Source: Semisulcospira habei
Taxonomy: Eukaryota; Mollusca; Gastropoda; Semisulcospiridae
Length of the DNA stretch: 64,000 bases
NCBI GenBank assembly: GCA_036245525.1
Contig: BTPG01000003.1
Location: forward strand, 143,157,359 to 143,221,358
Reading direction: 5' to 3'
Shown: positions 9,838 through 18,862 of the stretch, piece after piece
Layout: every line of letters begins with the position of its first letter
Position numbering within the stretch: position 1 is the first letter of the stretch
Program-made: the position numbers and the translations under genes
Notes under the pieces: generated by a model
Database searches by the model: none
The model's input: only the letters and a program-made list of their open reading frames with translations
Told to the model about the DNA's origin: nothing

Positions 9838-11917
9838 CTACACTCCGATCACGTCTCCCCCGACCGCTTCCGGGTCCCCTGTCGGCGGGAGACTAGCACT
9901 TCACAGCGACGCTTGGACCTCGCTGTTTTCCGACGACCCGTGGATCCTCTCGACAGTTTGCCAAGGACTACAGCTGTCATTCCGCTCACCCCCTCCACTG
10001 CGCCGTTCTCCACTTTGGACGTCAATGCCCGCCGACTCGCTCAGAGCAGAGGCGCTACGCAACGAGGTGGCGGCACTTCTCCAGAAGAACGCCACAGAGG
10101 TAGTCAGACGCCACGACTCTCCGGCCTTCTACAGTCGCCTGTTCGTGGTTCCCAAGCCGGGGGGCAAGTGGCGGCCGGTCATCGACCTCTCCGCACTAAA
10201 CAAGTTCCTCGTCGCCCCGCCGTTCCGGATGGAAACCGCTCGAGCTCTGCGTTCCGCGGTGCAGCCGTTCGATTTCGCCATCAGCCTCGACCTCGCAGAC
10301 GCCTATCTACATGTTCCAATGCACCCGGCGTCCAGACGCTTCCTTCGTTTCACCTTTGCCGGAATCGTCTACCAGTTCCGCGCTCTACCCTTTGGTCTCA
10401 ACCTCAGCCCGTGGGTGTTCACCAGGATCATGGATGCGGTCGTCGCCAGGGCCAGAAGGACGAGTTCAAGCCCTACGTCCAACTACCTCGACGATCTTCT
10501 CCTACGAAACCAGGTGGACTCCGCCTTGGAGAGAGACCGAGACGCACTCCTGGACCTCCTCGACTTCCTCGGGTTCATCGTCAACAGGGGCAAGTCCGAC
10601 CTCTCCCCGTCCCGCTGTTTCGTCCACCTGGGAATGGAGTTCCACACCGATCTCAACTTAGTGCGACTCCCGGAGACACGTATACAGAAGATCAGCGATC
10701 TGGCGCGACAGGTGGCTCAGCAGGACAGGGTCTCTGCACGGGTGTGGCTACAGTTGCTGGGCCTGATGAGTGCGGCTGCAGACCTGATTCCCCTGGGACG
10801 TCTCTATTCCCGACCGCTCCAGTTGCACCTACTACTTCATTGGCGACCCTCGACGGACGACATCGACGCTCTGATTCCGGTTCCCCCGATGTTACTCCCA
10901 CACCTGAGGCGCTGGGCGGACCACAACTGGCTGGCTTCGGGAGTCTCCCTTTACACACCGCCTCCCAGCTTGTCCCTTTGCGTCGACGCAAGTCTCACCG
11001 GTTGGGGAGCCCATCTGCTACCGGCATTCACGACAGCTTCGGGGGTATGGCCCACGGATCTTCTGACCCGACACATCAACTGGTTGGAGTTGCAGGCGGT
11101 GTGGCAGGCGTTGTTGACGTGGGACTCTCAGCTCCAGGGTCAGGAACTGCTCGTGCTGTCCGACAACTCCACAGTCGTCGCTTACCTACAGAAGCAGGGC
11201 GGTACGCGCTCCCCTTCTCTGTGCATCCTCCTGTACCAGCTGCTTCGTTGGTGCGAAGATCGGGGCATCACTCTGCGCGCCAGACACATCCCAGGTCATC
11301 TCAACGTGCTGGCCGACTCCTTATCACGCCGCGGACAGCTCCTACACACAGAATGGACACTGCGGCCGGACATCTTCCAGTTGATCGCGGCCAGATGGGA
11401 AGCTCCTATGATCGACCTGTTCGCCACCCGTTGGAACCACCAGTTGCCGCTGTTCGTCTCGCCGGTTCCAGATCCTCTAGCTTGGGCGGTCGACGCACTG
11501 TCCATTCCCTGGGACGGGCTCATCGCCTACGCCTATCCGCCGACGGTGCTGGTTCCCAAAGTCCTCCACAAGCTTCGCGGCTGCAACACGTTTCTGTTCC
11601 TGGTGGCGCCCTTCTGCTGGAGCAAGTCGTGGACAACGGACCTGCTCAACCTAGCCACCAGTCCACCTCTTCAGCTTCCTACGCCTCGCACGATGCTCAA
11701 GCAACCTCGACAGCCGCTGTTTCGCCCTTGCCCGGAGCGCCTCCTTCTACACGCTTGGAGGTTGTGCGGCAGGCCCTCACCAGAAGAGGCTTCTCAGGTG
11801 ACGCAGTGGAAGCTATCGCTGCTGCACGCAGACCCTCTACCAGACGAGTCTACGAGGGGAAGTGGAAGGTGCTGTGCGACTGGTGTGGTGACAACAACCT
11901 TAACCCCACCGAGTTGA
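9701..11917 (+). CDS. RT/RNase H polyprotein of inner DIRS
   Basis: The frame is open from 9476 and lies +1 to gag; the true start is not visible, so 9701 marks only where the post-gag part begins. RT blocks: FVVPKPGGKWRPVIDLS, AYLHVPMHP, FGLNLSPWVF, and the catalytic YLDD at 10484-10495. RNase H: CVDASLTGWG (Asp), INWLELQAVWQ (Glu), VLSDNSTV (Asp), and the downstream HIPGHLNVLADSLSR Asp. A third region DLFATRWNHQ...YPPTVLVPKVL follows; in DIRS1-like elements this position is usually called a Dam-like methyltransferase domain, but I cannot see a decisive motif. The C-terminus overlaps YR by about 190 bp. No stop or frameshift is seen, so the enzyme appears functional. It copies the element RNA into DNA. 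Confidence 0.92.
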   Translation: MDVFPPANRPLVAPDDLNLAPQTPPSPPPLGLDLPAVLSGVVGPDDYTPITSPPTASGSPVGGRLALHSDAWTSLFSDDPWILSTVCQGLQLSFRSPPPLRRSPLWTSMPADSLRAEALRNEVAALLQKNATEVVRRHDSPAFYSRLFVVPKPGGKWRPVIDLSALNKFLVAPPFRMETARALRSAVQPFDFAISLDLADAYLHVPMHPASRRFLRFTFAGIVYQFRALPFGLNLSPWVFTRIMDAVVARARRTSSSPTSNYLDDLLLRNQVDSALERDRDALLDLLDFLGFIVNRGKSDLSPSRCFVHLGMEFHTDLNLVRLPETRIQKISDLARQVAQQDRVSARVWLQLLGLMSAAADLIPLGRLYSRPLQLHLLLHWRPSTDDIDALIPVPPMLLPHLRRWADHNWLASGVSLYTPPPSLSLCVDASLTGWGAHLLPAFTTASGVWPTDLLTRHINWLELQAVWQALLTWDSQLQGQELLVLSDNSTVVAYLQKQGGTRSPSLCILLYQLLRWCEDRGITLRARHIPGHLNVLADSLSRRGQLLHTEWTLRPDIFQLIAARWEAPMIDLFATRWNHQLPLFVSPVPDPLAWAVDALSIPWDGLIAYAYPPTVLVPKVLHKLRGCNTFLFLVAPFCWSKSWTTDLLNLATSPPLQLPTPRTMLKQPRQPLFRPCPERLLLHAWRLCGRPSPEEASQVTQWKLSLLHADPLPDESTRGSGRCCATGVVTTTLTPPS

Positions 11918-12819
11918 CGATGCCCCAGCTGGCGGAGTTCTTCCTCTGGCTGTTCAACTTCCAGAGTTTGGCGCCTATTACCATCCGGGGTTACCTGGCA
12001 ATGATTGCTGACACCTACCGCCACCTGGGCCGGACAGACCCTGGTGCCTGCAAAGACCTGGCTGATCTCATGACGCACTTCGGTTTACAACGCCCGGCGC
12101 TACGGTCACTGTTGCCTAGATGGGACCTGCCTTGGGTGCTGACCTGGCTCAACTCTGCCCGTTTTGAACCCCTACAGTTGGCAAGCTTACCGGATGTAAC
12201 TAGAAAGACGTGCTTCCTGTTGGCCCTTGCTACCGCTTCCAGGGTCAGTGAGCTTCACGCGCTGTCCACACGATCAGATTGTCTGCAGTTCCGGACTGAC
12301 GGCTCGGTGCAACTGCTACCTGAACCATCCTTTCTCGCCAAGACGCGGTCGCCTCTGACGACCCCACAGATGATGACCATCCGACCTTTACGTGTGACAG
12401 AATCCACCCGGGAGTCCAGACAACAGGACCCGGTGAGAGCATTGCGTGTGTACCTGCGACGGACCAGACCGCTGCGCAGAAGACGGACCCGCCTTTTTCC
12501 CCCTCTGTCCCCAGGTAGACAGGACATATCCGCCCAGACCATCTCCTCATGGATTCGTTGGGTGATCCGCTCGGCCTATCAAGACCTCGCGCCAGAAGTA
12601 GCCCAACGTATGCACATCAGGGCGCACGAGGTCCGAGCCATGGCCACAAGTCTCGCCTTCGACCGCAATTGTGCAGTGAAAGACATTGTGGCGGCCGTGG
12701 GATGGCGAGCGGAGTCCACATTTGCCCGATTCTACCTGAGGGACCTCTCCACCCAGCGGCAGAACCTCACGCTGGTGAGAGACATCGCAGCAGCGCAACA
12801 CTCCCTCCCGGCGCCCTAG
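11728..12819 (+). CDS. Tyrosine recombinase of inner DIRS
   Basis: Homology with the outer copy starts at LPGAPPSTRLEVVRQAL. There is no ATG nearby; the frame is -1 to RT and happens to stay open far upstream (to 9913), which is an overlap effect. The N-terminal half has PSTRRVYEGKWKVLCDWC and the TIRGYLAMIADTYRHLG helix region. The catalytic half has ATASRVSELHAL (Arg), RAHEVRAMATS (His-x-x-Arg), VGWRAES (Trp) and ARFYLRD (Tyr). All key residues are present, stop at 12817-12819. It inserts the circular DNA by strand exchange through a covalent 3'-phosphotyrosine, in keeping with the duplication-free nested insertion seen here. Confidence 0.92.
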   Translation: MPGAPPSTRLEVVRQALTRRGFSGDAVEAIAAARRPSTRRVYEGKWKVLCDWCGDNNLNPTELTMPQLAEFFLWLFNFQSLAPITIRGYLAMIADTYRHLGRTDPGACKDLADLMTHFGLQRPALRSLLPRWDLPWVLTWLNSARFEPLQLASLPDVTRKTCFLLALATASRVSELHALSTRSDCLQFRTDGSVQLLPEPSFLAKTRSPLTTPQMMTIRPLRVTESTRESRQQDPVRALRVYLRRTRPLRRRRTRLFPPLSPGRQDISAQTISSWIRWVIRSAYQDLAPEVAQRMHIRAHEVRAMATSLAFDRNCAVKDIVAAVGWRAESTFARFYLRDLSTQRQNLTLVRDIAAAQHSLPAP

Positions 12820-12935
12820 GCGCCGTAAGTACCTTAGCTAAAATTATCGGGAGTTTGCTGTACGAGGGCGGGTCTGTGGGCTGTGTCGTTGGCAGTGGGG
12901 GCGATAGGGCGGCACCCACCTCCTCTTTGTGATTC

Positions 12936-13040
12936 TCCCTAAGTGTAATACCATCGGTAATGTGTTTTGAGAAAACAAATAAATTTTTCAATTAAAATAT
13001 ATTTTTTTGAAAAATACTTACCGATGGTATTACTCGAAGG
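12936..13040 (+). repeat. Internal complementary region of inner DIRS
   Basis: The first half is the inverse complement of 6367-6410 (inner left end). The second half is the inverse complement of about 13244-13298 (inner right end). The halves overlap in AAATA, which complements the TATTT junction motif. This predicts the joint of the circular intermediate. Confidence 0.92.
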
Positions 13041-13071
13041 TCCCTCCCACCGGCCCCGCTTGCCGCGGTTG

Positions 13072-13257
13072 GCTAAGAAGCTAAACTGAGGTATGACGGG
13101 TATTTTCGCACCGGATGGGAAGAAGGGGAGGCTATTCTGGCGAGGGCCTATTCTATGGCGCCCCACTCCTGCCAACGATACCGTATACGGACACAACCAA
13201 ATTTGGCTAAAATTAGGCTAGCTAAGAACCATTCCCTAAGTGTAATACCATCGGTAA
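13072..13257 (-). repeat. Right ITR of inner DIRS
   Basis: Mirror of 6388-6572. The terminal bases beyond it (13258-13298) are copied inverted in the inner ICR rather than in the left end. Confidence 0.94.
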
Positions 13258-13298
13258 GTATTTTTCAAAAAAATATATTTTAATTGAAAAATTTATTT

Positions 13299-13328
13299 TT
13301 TCGAAAAATACTTACCGATGACATGACT
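13299..13328 (+). repeat. Right part of outer DIRS internal complementary region
   Basis: It continues the outer ICR: the joined 6349-6371 plus 13299 onward is the inverse complement of 13538-13582, with no bases lost. It then runs into right-side outer sequence leading to the ITR. Confidence 0.9.
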
Positions 13329-13363
13329 CGGAGGACCCTCCCACCTGCCCCGCTTGCCGCTTT

Positions 13364-13552
13364 CGAGCGAAGTATCAGACTGGCTGGTCTCGTGACCGGA
13401 TCCGGTAGGGCAGGAACGGGAGACAACTCTCAGCCCCTCTGGGGGGTTCCCCGAGTGCCTCCCGGGTTGTGTGGGCACACAACGGGTGAGTAGGCTAAAA
13501 TTGAGCTAGTAGTAGACATTTCCACTAAGTCATGTCATCGGTAAGTATTTTT
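13364..13552 (-). repeat. Right ITR of outer DIRS
   Basis: Inverse complement of 76-260 with about four differences, for example C/T in the CCGAGAG segment. The slight divergence makes the outer copy older than the inner one. Confidence 0.93.
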
Positions 13553-13582
13553 CGAAAAAATACCTTTTAGAGAAAAATGAAT

Positions 13583-13690
13583 ATTTCAAGGTAGTGCCTG
13601 GTTAGCTTGGGGCCTTAGAGAACCAATCTAGTCATGTACTACCTGTGAACTATCATGGTCAGTCCATCTCCAGCTGTAGTTCCTCACAAC
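13583..13690 (+). repeat. Right part of a foldback MITE split by the outer DIRS
   Basis: Starting atttcaaggtagtgcctgg, this matches the MITE core right of its CCATGAT motif. The left part lies at about 30-60 (gaggaggatcgatcctg). Joined through AT they give the family consensus with about three mismatches in 23. It is the pre-insertion target of the outer DIRS. Confidence 0.8.
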
Positions 13691-13740
13691 TGAAAGAGTA
13701 CTGGTAATAAATTTTCATTTTTTATGTGCTTCCAAATCAG

Positions 13741-14124
13741 GATCAGGCATGCTCCACCTTCAACTTCTTGAACGCTGAGCGTCGAGTGGTGGCGGCCGCG
13801 CTCATCCCCCCAACCTTCCTGCAGTTTGAGGACGAAGACTTGCTGGTGCAGGCTCAGATTGGGGCGCGGAAGAGCATGTACGAGTTTGAGCATGGATACA
13901 GTGGCTCAGTTTATGATAACGTTCCAGGGGAATTGGCCAAAAACTTGGAGATCATCGAAGAACACATATACTCTAATTTTGGATTGTCTGACAAAAAGGA
14001 GGCTGAAAAAAAGAAACTGGCAGCAGATAGTGAAAGAAAGAAACATGAATTTGAGTCCAAAAGTGAGGATAAGAAATCGGGGAAAGATGAAGATGGGTCT
14101 GATGGAGGAGGAAAGGTCAAGTAG
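13741..14124 (+). CDS. Terminal coding exon of an unrecognised gene
   Basis: A pyrimidine-rich tract and aaatcag end at 13740. The exon then reads in phase 0 from DQACSTFNFLNAERR through ALIPPTFLQFEDEDLLV, YEFEHGYSGSVYDNVPGEL and LEIIEEHIYSNFGL, ending with a Lys/Glu/Ser-rich charged tail (DKKEAEKKKLAAD..., GKDEDGSDGGG) before TAG at 14122. The first 80 residues look folded and constrained; the tail looks disordered. Upstream exons must lie left of the window, since the DIRS nest occupies the preceding intron. I do not recognise the family and assign no function. The acceptor, open frame and codon bias make the exon convincing. Confidence 0.7.
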   Translation, partial: DQACSTFNFLNAERRVVAAALIPPTFLQFEDEDLLVQAQIGARKSMYEFEHGYSGSVYDNVPGELAKNLEIIEEHIYSNFGLSDKKEAEKKKLAADSERKKHEFESKSEDKKSGKDEDGSDGGGKVK

Positions 14125-14195
14125 TATGCATGAAGGACAAGATAATTTGTTTCATTATTTATAGCAACCATCTATTTTGAAAGAGAAAAGTGGTC

Positions 14196-14651
14196 TTAAC
14201 CTTTATCATTCAGAATACACCAATGTGTGAAATAAGTTTACTCACAAACCAGATAGGTGAGGCTAGCGCTGGCAGAATTGTCAGTACTCAAACCAAGGGG
14301 AATCACAGCGCTGGACAGACAGGGGATCTAACTGTTGTCTGTCCAGCGCTGTGATTCCCCTTGAAATAAGTTTGACTAAAATAGTTCAAGGATAGTACCA
14401 GAATAGCTACCCTTGAACTAACTTCTTTAACCCATATCATACTAAGGCTAAAATCTTCAAATTTGTACACTGCCATATGCAAGCTACATTATAGTACTTA
14501 CAGATAAGGATATATAGACCAATGGCTTTAGTTCAAGGGTGGTGCCAGAACAGCTTGGCGCCTAGAGGCGCCAAGCTATTCTGGCACTACCCTTGGACTA
14601 TTTTAGTCAAACATACTTCACACACTGGTGTATTCCGAATGATAAGGGTTC
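14196..14651. repeat. Composite foldback element with 43-bp terminal inverted repeats
   Basis: The left arm (14198-14240, CCTTTATCATTCAGAATACA...) mirrors 14606-14651. Inside sit two further hairpins: 14293-14362 (arms GGGGAATCACAGCGCTGGAC) and 14525-14610, a copy of the GGCGCC foldback core. TTAA precedes the left arm. It lies in the likely 3' untranslated region or flank of the preceding exon. Confidence 0.8.
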
Positions 14652-14902
14652 ATTTCTTGGATTCCTTGTTCTTTGTTCCTTTGGCTTGAAGTCTGACTTA
14701 ACCCCCTCATACATGTGGACAGTAATGGTGGCTGCATGCATATGGGTGTAGAGGTGGTGAAGATACTATGACTAATTTTTCTTTTAAAATTTTGATTGAT
14801 GTATCTAAAGGCCATGTCTGTACACTCACTGATCCACTTTGTCATAGCCAGTATGAAATGTTAGCTCCCTTGAACAGTGTGGCATCTGTAGAGGTTATTA
14901 CT

Positions 14903-15113
14903 TTAACACATTTAGACCTGACACACTACAGATGGAGTTGGATCGACCATAATTCAAAAGTAGTGCTATATTAGCTTGGTGCGCGATGGAGTCAAGCTAA
15001 TCTTGCATTACCCTTGAATTATCATGGTCGATCCATCCCCTGCAACTGGTAGATAGTTGTTAGGTGTCACCTCTAAACTTTGGGAAGTGTGGCCTTAGGG
15101 TTAAATGGGTTAA
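14903..15113 (+). repeat. TTAA-bounded GGCGCC-class foldback MITE, copy 1 (type A)
   Basis: Degenerate copy: TTAACACATTTAGACC at left, GGTTAAATGGGTTAA at right, with a decayed palindrome around 14950-15030. It shares its right TTAA (15110-15113) with the next copy. Confidence 0.85.
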
Positions 15114-15302
15114 CCCATTCCGCCCTGACGCACTACAGCAGAAGATGGGTCGACCATGATAATTCAAGGGTAGTGCCAGATTAGCTTGGTGCCTGTCGGT
15201 GCCTGAATTATCATGGTCAACCCATCTCCTGCAACAGGTGCATAGTCGTTAGACGACGCCTCCAAAATTTGGGAAATACATGCATCGGGCTGAACAGGTT
15301 AA
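15110..15302 (+). repeat. Type A foldback MITE, copy 2
   Basis: TTAACCCATTCCGCCC start, ACAGGTTAA end. One hairpin arm is shortened (right arm lost between GGTGCC and GAATTATC). Immediately abuts copy 1. Confidence 0.85.
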
Positions 15303-15418
15303 CACTGCTGGTATATTCACAGTACCAGTAGCTGAACGCACAAGAGGGTTATAAAATGTTTCTGTGATTAAAAAAATTATGTCAAGTGATGCCGTGAGAG
15401 TTTTCAAAGCAGTTATCA

Positions 15419-15632
15419 TTAACCCTCTTAGCCCCAAGGTCCCATTTCTCAAGTTTTGAAGGTGTTGCCTAACGACTATGTGCCGGTTGTAGGAGATGGA
15501 TTGATCATGATAATGCAAGGGTAGTGCCAGATGAGCTTGGCTCCTGAAGGCACCAAGCTCATCTGGCAGTAACCTTGAATTATCATGATCTATCCATCTC
15601 CTGCTGCAGGGTCCCAGGGCTAAAAGGGTTAA
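15419..15632 (-). repeat. Type A foldback MITE, copy 3 (reverse orientation)
   Basis: TTAACCCTCTTAGCCCC at left, GGGCTAAAAGGGTTAA at right. The asymmetric GTGTTGCC...CGACTATG segment lies on the left, so it is inverted relative to copies 1-2. Core arms 15485-15600. Confidence 0.88.
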
Positions 15633-15807
15633 ATGGTTGGTCGCCCTATGTAAACACATGCATAGTCCCAACGAGTCATTTGGCTCCTAGCTGTCAGTAT
15701 GTAAGCATAGCACCATCTGGTCTGTGGCTAAACCAAAGGCACACCTTCAGCCACTATATTGGAACAATAATTTTGCTCTGAGCATTAATTATGTTCTTTA
15801 AAGTTCA

Positions 15808-15874
15808 GTGCTGGTCTGTGATGTTGGACCTTATGGCTTAGAGTGGTAAGGTCCAAAATCAAAGACCAGCAAAT
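15808..15874. repeat. Hairpin family with TGTGATTTTGGACC arms
   Basis: Inverted arms GCTGGTCTGTGATGTTGGAC and the mirror GTCCAAAATCAAAGACCAGC around a short loop. The same family occurs at 17598, 35762, 39815, 51405 and 62329. Confidence 0.8.
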
Positions 15875-16606
15875 GATATAAAGCCATTTACCATGGTTGT
15901 ATTGCTGTGTAATGCAAGGTACCCAACATTGGTGTACATCATGTTGCTGGAATCTGTTGGTTCAGAGCATATAAAAGGAAGCCATGTTTATTGTTGAGTG
16001 GTGTGTGTTCGTTTGTAAAAAACACTGAATACAGCCCATTTTTTAATGTGGAAGTTGCGCTTTTGTTGCAGCACAAATTAGTTTGTGAGCATGTGCGGGT
16101 TTGCCTATATATATATATATATGTGCGGGCGGGCATGCATGAAGTAATATGTATGGATTAAATGAGCATGCAGGTGACTGTTATATTGTAAAATGTAACG
16201 TGCAGGTCTGTGAATTTAATCGTAAAATTTAATGTCTGTGAATTTGATTTTTACTGCTTTGAGTCTGCAGGCCAAAATCACAGATCAGCATACCAGTATT
16301 ATGAGCAAGACAAGTTAAAAAAAACAAACAAAGCAGAGCTGCTTTATTTAAAAGAACATTTTATTTCAAATGCTTTTAGACACTAAACATACAATTAAAC
16401 ACAAAACTGAGTACATTTAAAACTGCATCAAGTTGGTGAACTCATTAAGGAATGCTTTTCACATACAATGAAATACAATGTACACATTTTGACAAACATG
16501 AAAATGCACATGCCTGAAATGTTAAACACTGAACACAATAACACATCAACCCCCTTGCACATGCAGCCACTGCAAGCACATGGAAGTTGAGCTTACTTGA
16601 CCTTTT

Positions 16607-16684
16607 GGCTGTCGGTAGCGCTTTTTGTCATCATTATTCCTGCAGGAATGACGACAAAAAGTGCTACCTACAACCTAAGGGTTA
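16607..16684. repeat. Hairpin family with GTCGGTAGCGC arms
   Basis: TGTCGGTAGCGCTTTTTGTC and the mirrored GACAAAAAGTGCTACCTACA flank CCTGCAGG. The right side continues to GGGTTAA. A related half copy starts at 28793. Confidence 0.75.
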
Positions 16685-17296
16685 AAGGAACACAGGCATC
16701 AATATCATAAATGCCCGTGAAAAAACCCTTTGGAAATACAGCTGGAGTGCAAGGGCCACCATAGGTATTGTGTCACTAACTGAATATCTTACCCGTTGTA
16801 AAATAAAAATTCATTGACTCATTGTGACAGTTTATGGCAGTTAAAATCTCCATCTATCGAAAACCACTGCAACCATTTTGGTACTGTGCTGTTTGTGAAC
16901 CCAAAATTACTTTATGTTAAAAAAGCTAGTGGTCTCTCTCCTGATAATCGCATATGTGAGGATAATTCTGACACCTACTTTACAAATGTGAGTACATGTA
17001 ACCACAAAATGAACACACCACATTGAGATTTCTGCAAACAATTCATGAACACACAGTCTGCCTAGTAGGCTACAAAAGTATTTCCTGCAAGGAAAAATAT
17101 TCACCTCTTGACCTATATTATGTTTATGGTTGTTAGGACAAAAAAAAGTTTCATAAATCTTTTTAAACGCACACACATACACTCGAGTCATGCACTCTCT
17201 GTACCTGCTGGATACAGGGGCTAAGCAAACTAACTCTAACACCCAATCACACAAATGCACATTTATGAACACATGGTAAGCAGTCACACTGGGTAT

Positions 17297-17361
17297 GGGT
17301 TGTCTCCTTCGATTCGCTGCACTAATGTGCAGCGAATCGAAGGAGACAACCCGTGTGGGTA
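17297..17361. repeat. Hairpin family with GGGTTGTCTCC arms
   Basis: GGGTTGTCTCCTTCGATTCG and its exact inverse surround TGCACTAATGTGCA, giving a nearly perfect 62-bp palindrome. Relatives at 52229 and 52978, halves at 27090 and 50530. Confidence 0.88.
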
Positions 17362-17597
17362 AGCAGTACATTTTCATGATGTAAACAGCAATTTAAAAAA
17401 AAAAAGCTCAACCCCCTTGTGCATGCCGCCACTGGTACTGTAAGCAAGGAGGTTAAGGTATGCTTTCTAAAACAAGCTGAGTGACGATGGGTTTAGTTAA
17501 TGGTCAAGCAAAATGGCTCGGTTAGATACTATATTTGTAACACAGACTTCATTGTACACTGTATTCACATTGCATCATGCGTGAGCTTGTTCCCTGC

Positions 17598-17650
17598 GAT
17601 TTCAGACATTAAGTCCGAGGCGTAAGGTCCAAAATCACAGATCAGCACAC
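17598..17650. repeat. TGTGATTTTGGACC hairpin, partial
   Basis: The right arm GTAAGGTCCAAAATCACAGA is clear; the left arm is degenerate (GATTTCAGACATTAAGTCC). Confidence 0.6.
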
Positions 17651-17878
17651 TCATGTTATCACAGCAAGTTGACATTTTGATGGGAGATAGAATTTCACTT
17701 GGACATCATTTTACGGGAGAGTAACTTTCATCATTTACAATATTACATTTGAGAATTTACACAATGTTAGTTTTTAAACGGTTTTGAGCTTTTTTGTCAT
17801 TTGCTTTGTAAAGAGACCTAGAACTACATTGTATTTTATTTTCGTAACAGTCACATTGTTCATTTTGATGCTGCCTGA

Positions 17879-17959
17879 TTAACTCATTTGAGACATGCCA
17901 CATCTGGATATGCAGCTTCATGCCGCATATCCGAATGCAGCATGTCTTGAATACATTAA
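17879..17959. repeat. Short TTAA-bounded foldback
   Basis: TTAACTCATTTGAGACATGC ... GCATGTCTTGAATACATTAA with inner arms GGATATGCAGC / GCCGCATATCC. Shares the TTAA at 17956 with the neighbouring type A copy. Confidence 0.75.
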
Positions 17960-18163
17960 CCCATTTAGCCCCAAATTACTACAACAGGAAATGGATCGAC
18001 CATGATAATTCAAGGGTAGTGCCAGATTAGCTTGGCACCTGAAGGCGTCAAGCTAATAGGCACTATCCTTTAATTGCGGAACATGGTCGACCCATCTCCT
18101 GAAACAGTCGTTAGGTGACACCTCAAATTTAGGAAGTTTGGCCTCGATGGTTAAATGGGTTAA
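17956..18163 (+). repeat. Type A foldback MITE, copy 4
   Basis: TTAACCCATTTAGCCCC at left and GGTTAAATGGGTTAA at right. The palindrome centred near 18045 has several mismatches. Confidence 0.9.
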
Positions 18164-18787
18164 TTTAAAAGGCAGGGTCCTCATTTCCATTGTCTTGTCT
18201 TTCAATCAGAAAAAAACATTCGTGGAACGTGGAGACATGAAATCAAGACATCTACTCTTTTTTTAAAAAGTGATTCAATGAAGACAGTATGTGCTGCAAT
18301 AAAACCAAAGATGTGGTTCCATTTAAAAAGCATTGCTATCAGCACCCACACAGGAAACTGAGAATCATGTCATTATAATACACTGTAAAAATCTGTATAA
18401 AGACGTTCCCAATGAGACACGCAGGAATTGGTTTCCGTACACATTCACAACTTGACTCGCAACACAGTCATCATGCAAAAACTGAAGTATTACTGACATA
18501 AAGAGCAGAAGTGCATAAGAGCTGGACAACATATAAAAAATCAAAAGTATAAAATAATGAGTTGTTAGTTTGTGCTTACAAGTACATAGAAAACTATATT
18601 ACATGAACTGCCAATGAGTGTCGATCCATTCTTCGAGAAGAAAAGAAACCCCAAGGAAAGAACATCCAAAAGTCAGCATTACACCAACGATGAAACAGTT
18701 TTTACACAGAAATAGGCATCAGACGCAAAATCAAAGAGCAAAACAAAAATTGATAGAATTGACTATTGCCAGTCAGCACTGAAAAGG

Positions 18788-18862
18788 TCCTCGGGCTGAT
18801 GTCGGCCACTGTTGGCCTGCGCGCATTGCGCACGGGCCAACAGTGGTCAATGTAGGCCCGAT
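18788..18862. repeat. Hairpin family with GGGCC arms
   Basis: TCGGGCTGATGTCGGCCACT with the mirror AGTGGTCAATGTAGGCCCGA around GCGCGCATTGCGC. Lies about 40 bp beyond the stop codon of the minus-strand gene; relatives at 25838, 39463, 59737 and 62660. Confidence 0.75.

Larger units (their letters stand above)
6372..13298 (+). mobile_element. Inner DIRS1-like retrotransposon, nested in the ICR of the outer copy
   Basis: This 6.9-kb element has left ITR 6388-6572 and right ITR 13072-13257 that are inverse complements with essentially one indel. Its ICR (12936-13040) joins the inverted left end to the inverted right end. Order of frames is gag, RT/RNase H, YR. It interrupts the outer element's ICR. 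The motif TATTT occurs at both junctions (6367-6371 and 13294-13298) and once in the reconstructed empty site, as expected when YR joins a circular intermediate to a target with a short matching crossover rather than making staggered cuts. It is diverged in DNA from the outer element but alignable in all three proteins, so they are two families of one lineage. Near-identical ITRs indicate recent insertion. Confidence 0.95.
60..13582 (+). mobile_element. Outer DIRS1-like retrotransposon, interrupted by a nested DIRS element
   Basis: Order seen: left ITR (76-260), gag, RT/RNase H, tyrosine recombinase, internal complementary region (6307-6371), then after the inner element the remaining ICR (13299-13328) and right ITR (13364-13552). 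The two ITRs are inverse complements with only a few differences over about 185 bp. The ICR repeats the extreme left end next to the extreme right end, both inverted, which is the DIRS1 hallmark that distinguishes these from LTR elements. Without the inner copy the element is about 6.6 kb. No target-site duplication is seen: the flanks 1-59 and from 13583 join through a shared AT to rebuild a foldback MITE. RT/RNase H carries a nonsense codon and a frameshift, so this copy is defective. The clade is certain; the species-level family is unknown. Confidence 0.95.

Noticed and set aside
9913..11727. Long open frame upstream of the inner YR that would make a 968-aa protein
   Set aside because: It begins with TTG, overlaps RT/RNase H, has no resemblance to YR before LPGAPPSTR, and is explained by GC-biased codons of the overlapping RT.
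13741..14124. Idea that the terminal exon belongs to a known chaperone or kinase family
   Set aside because: The charged tail alone is not diagnostic and the front half gave no motif I can name.
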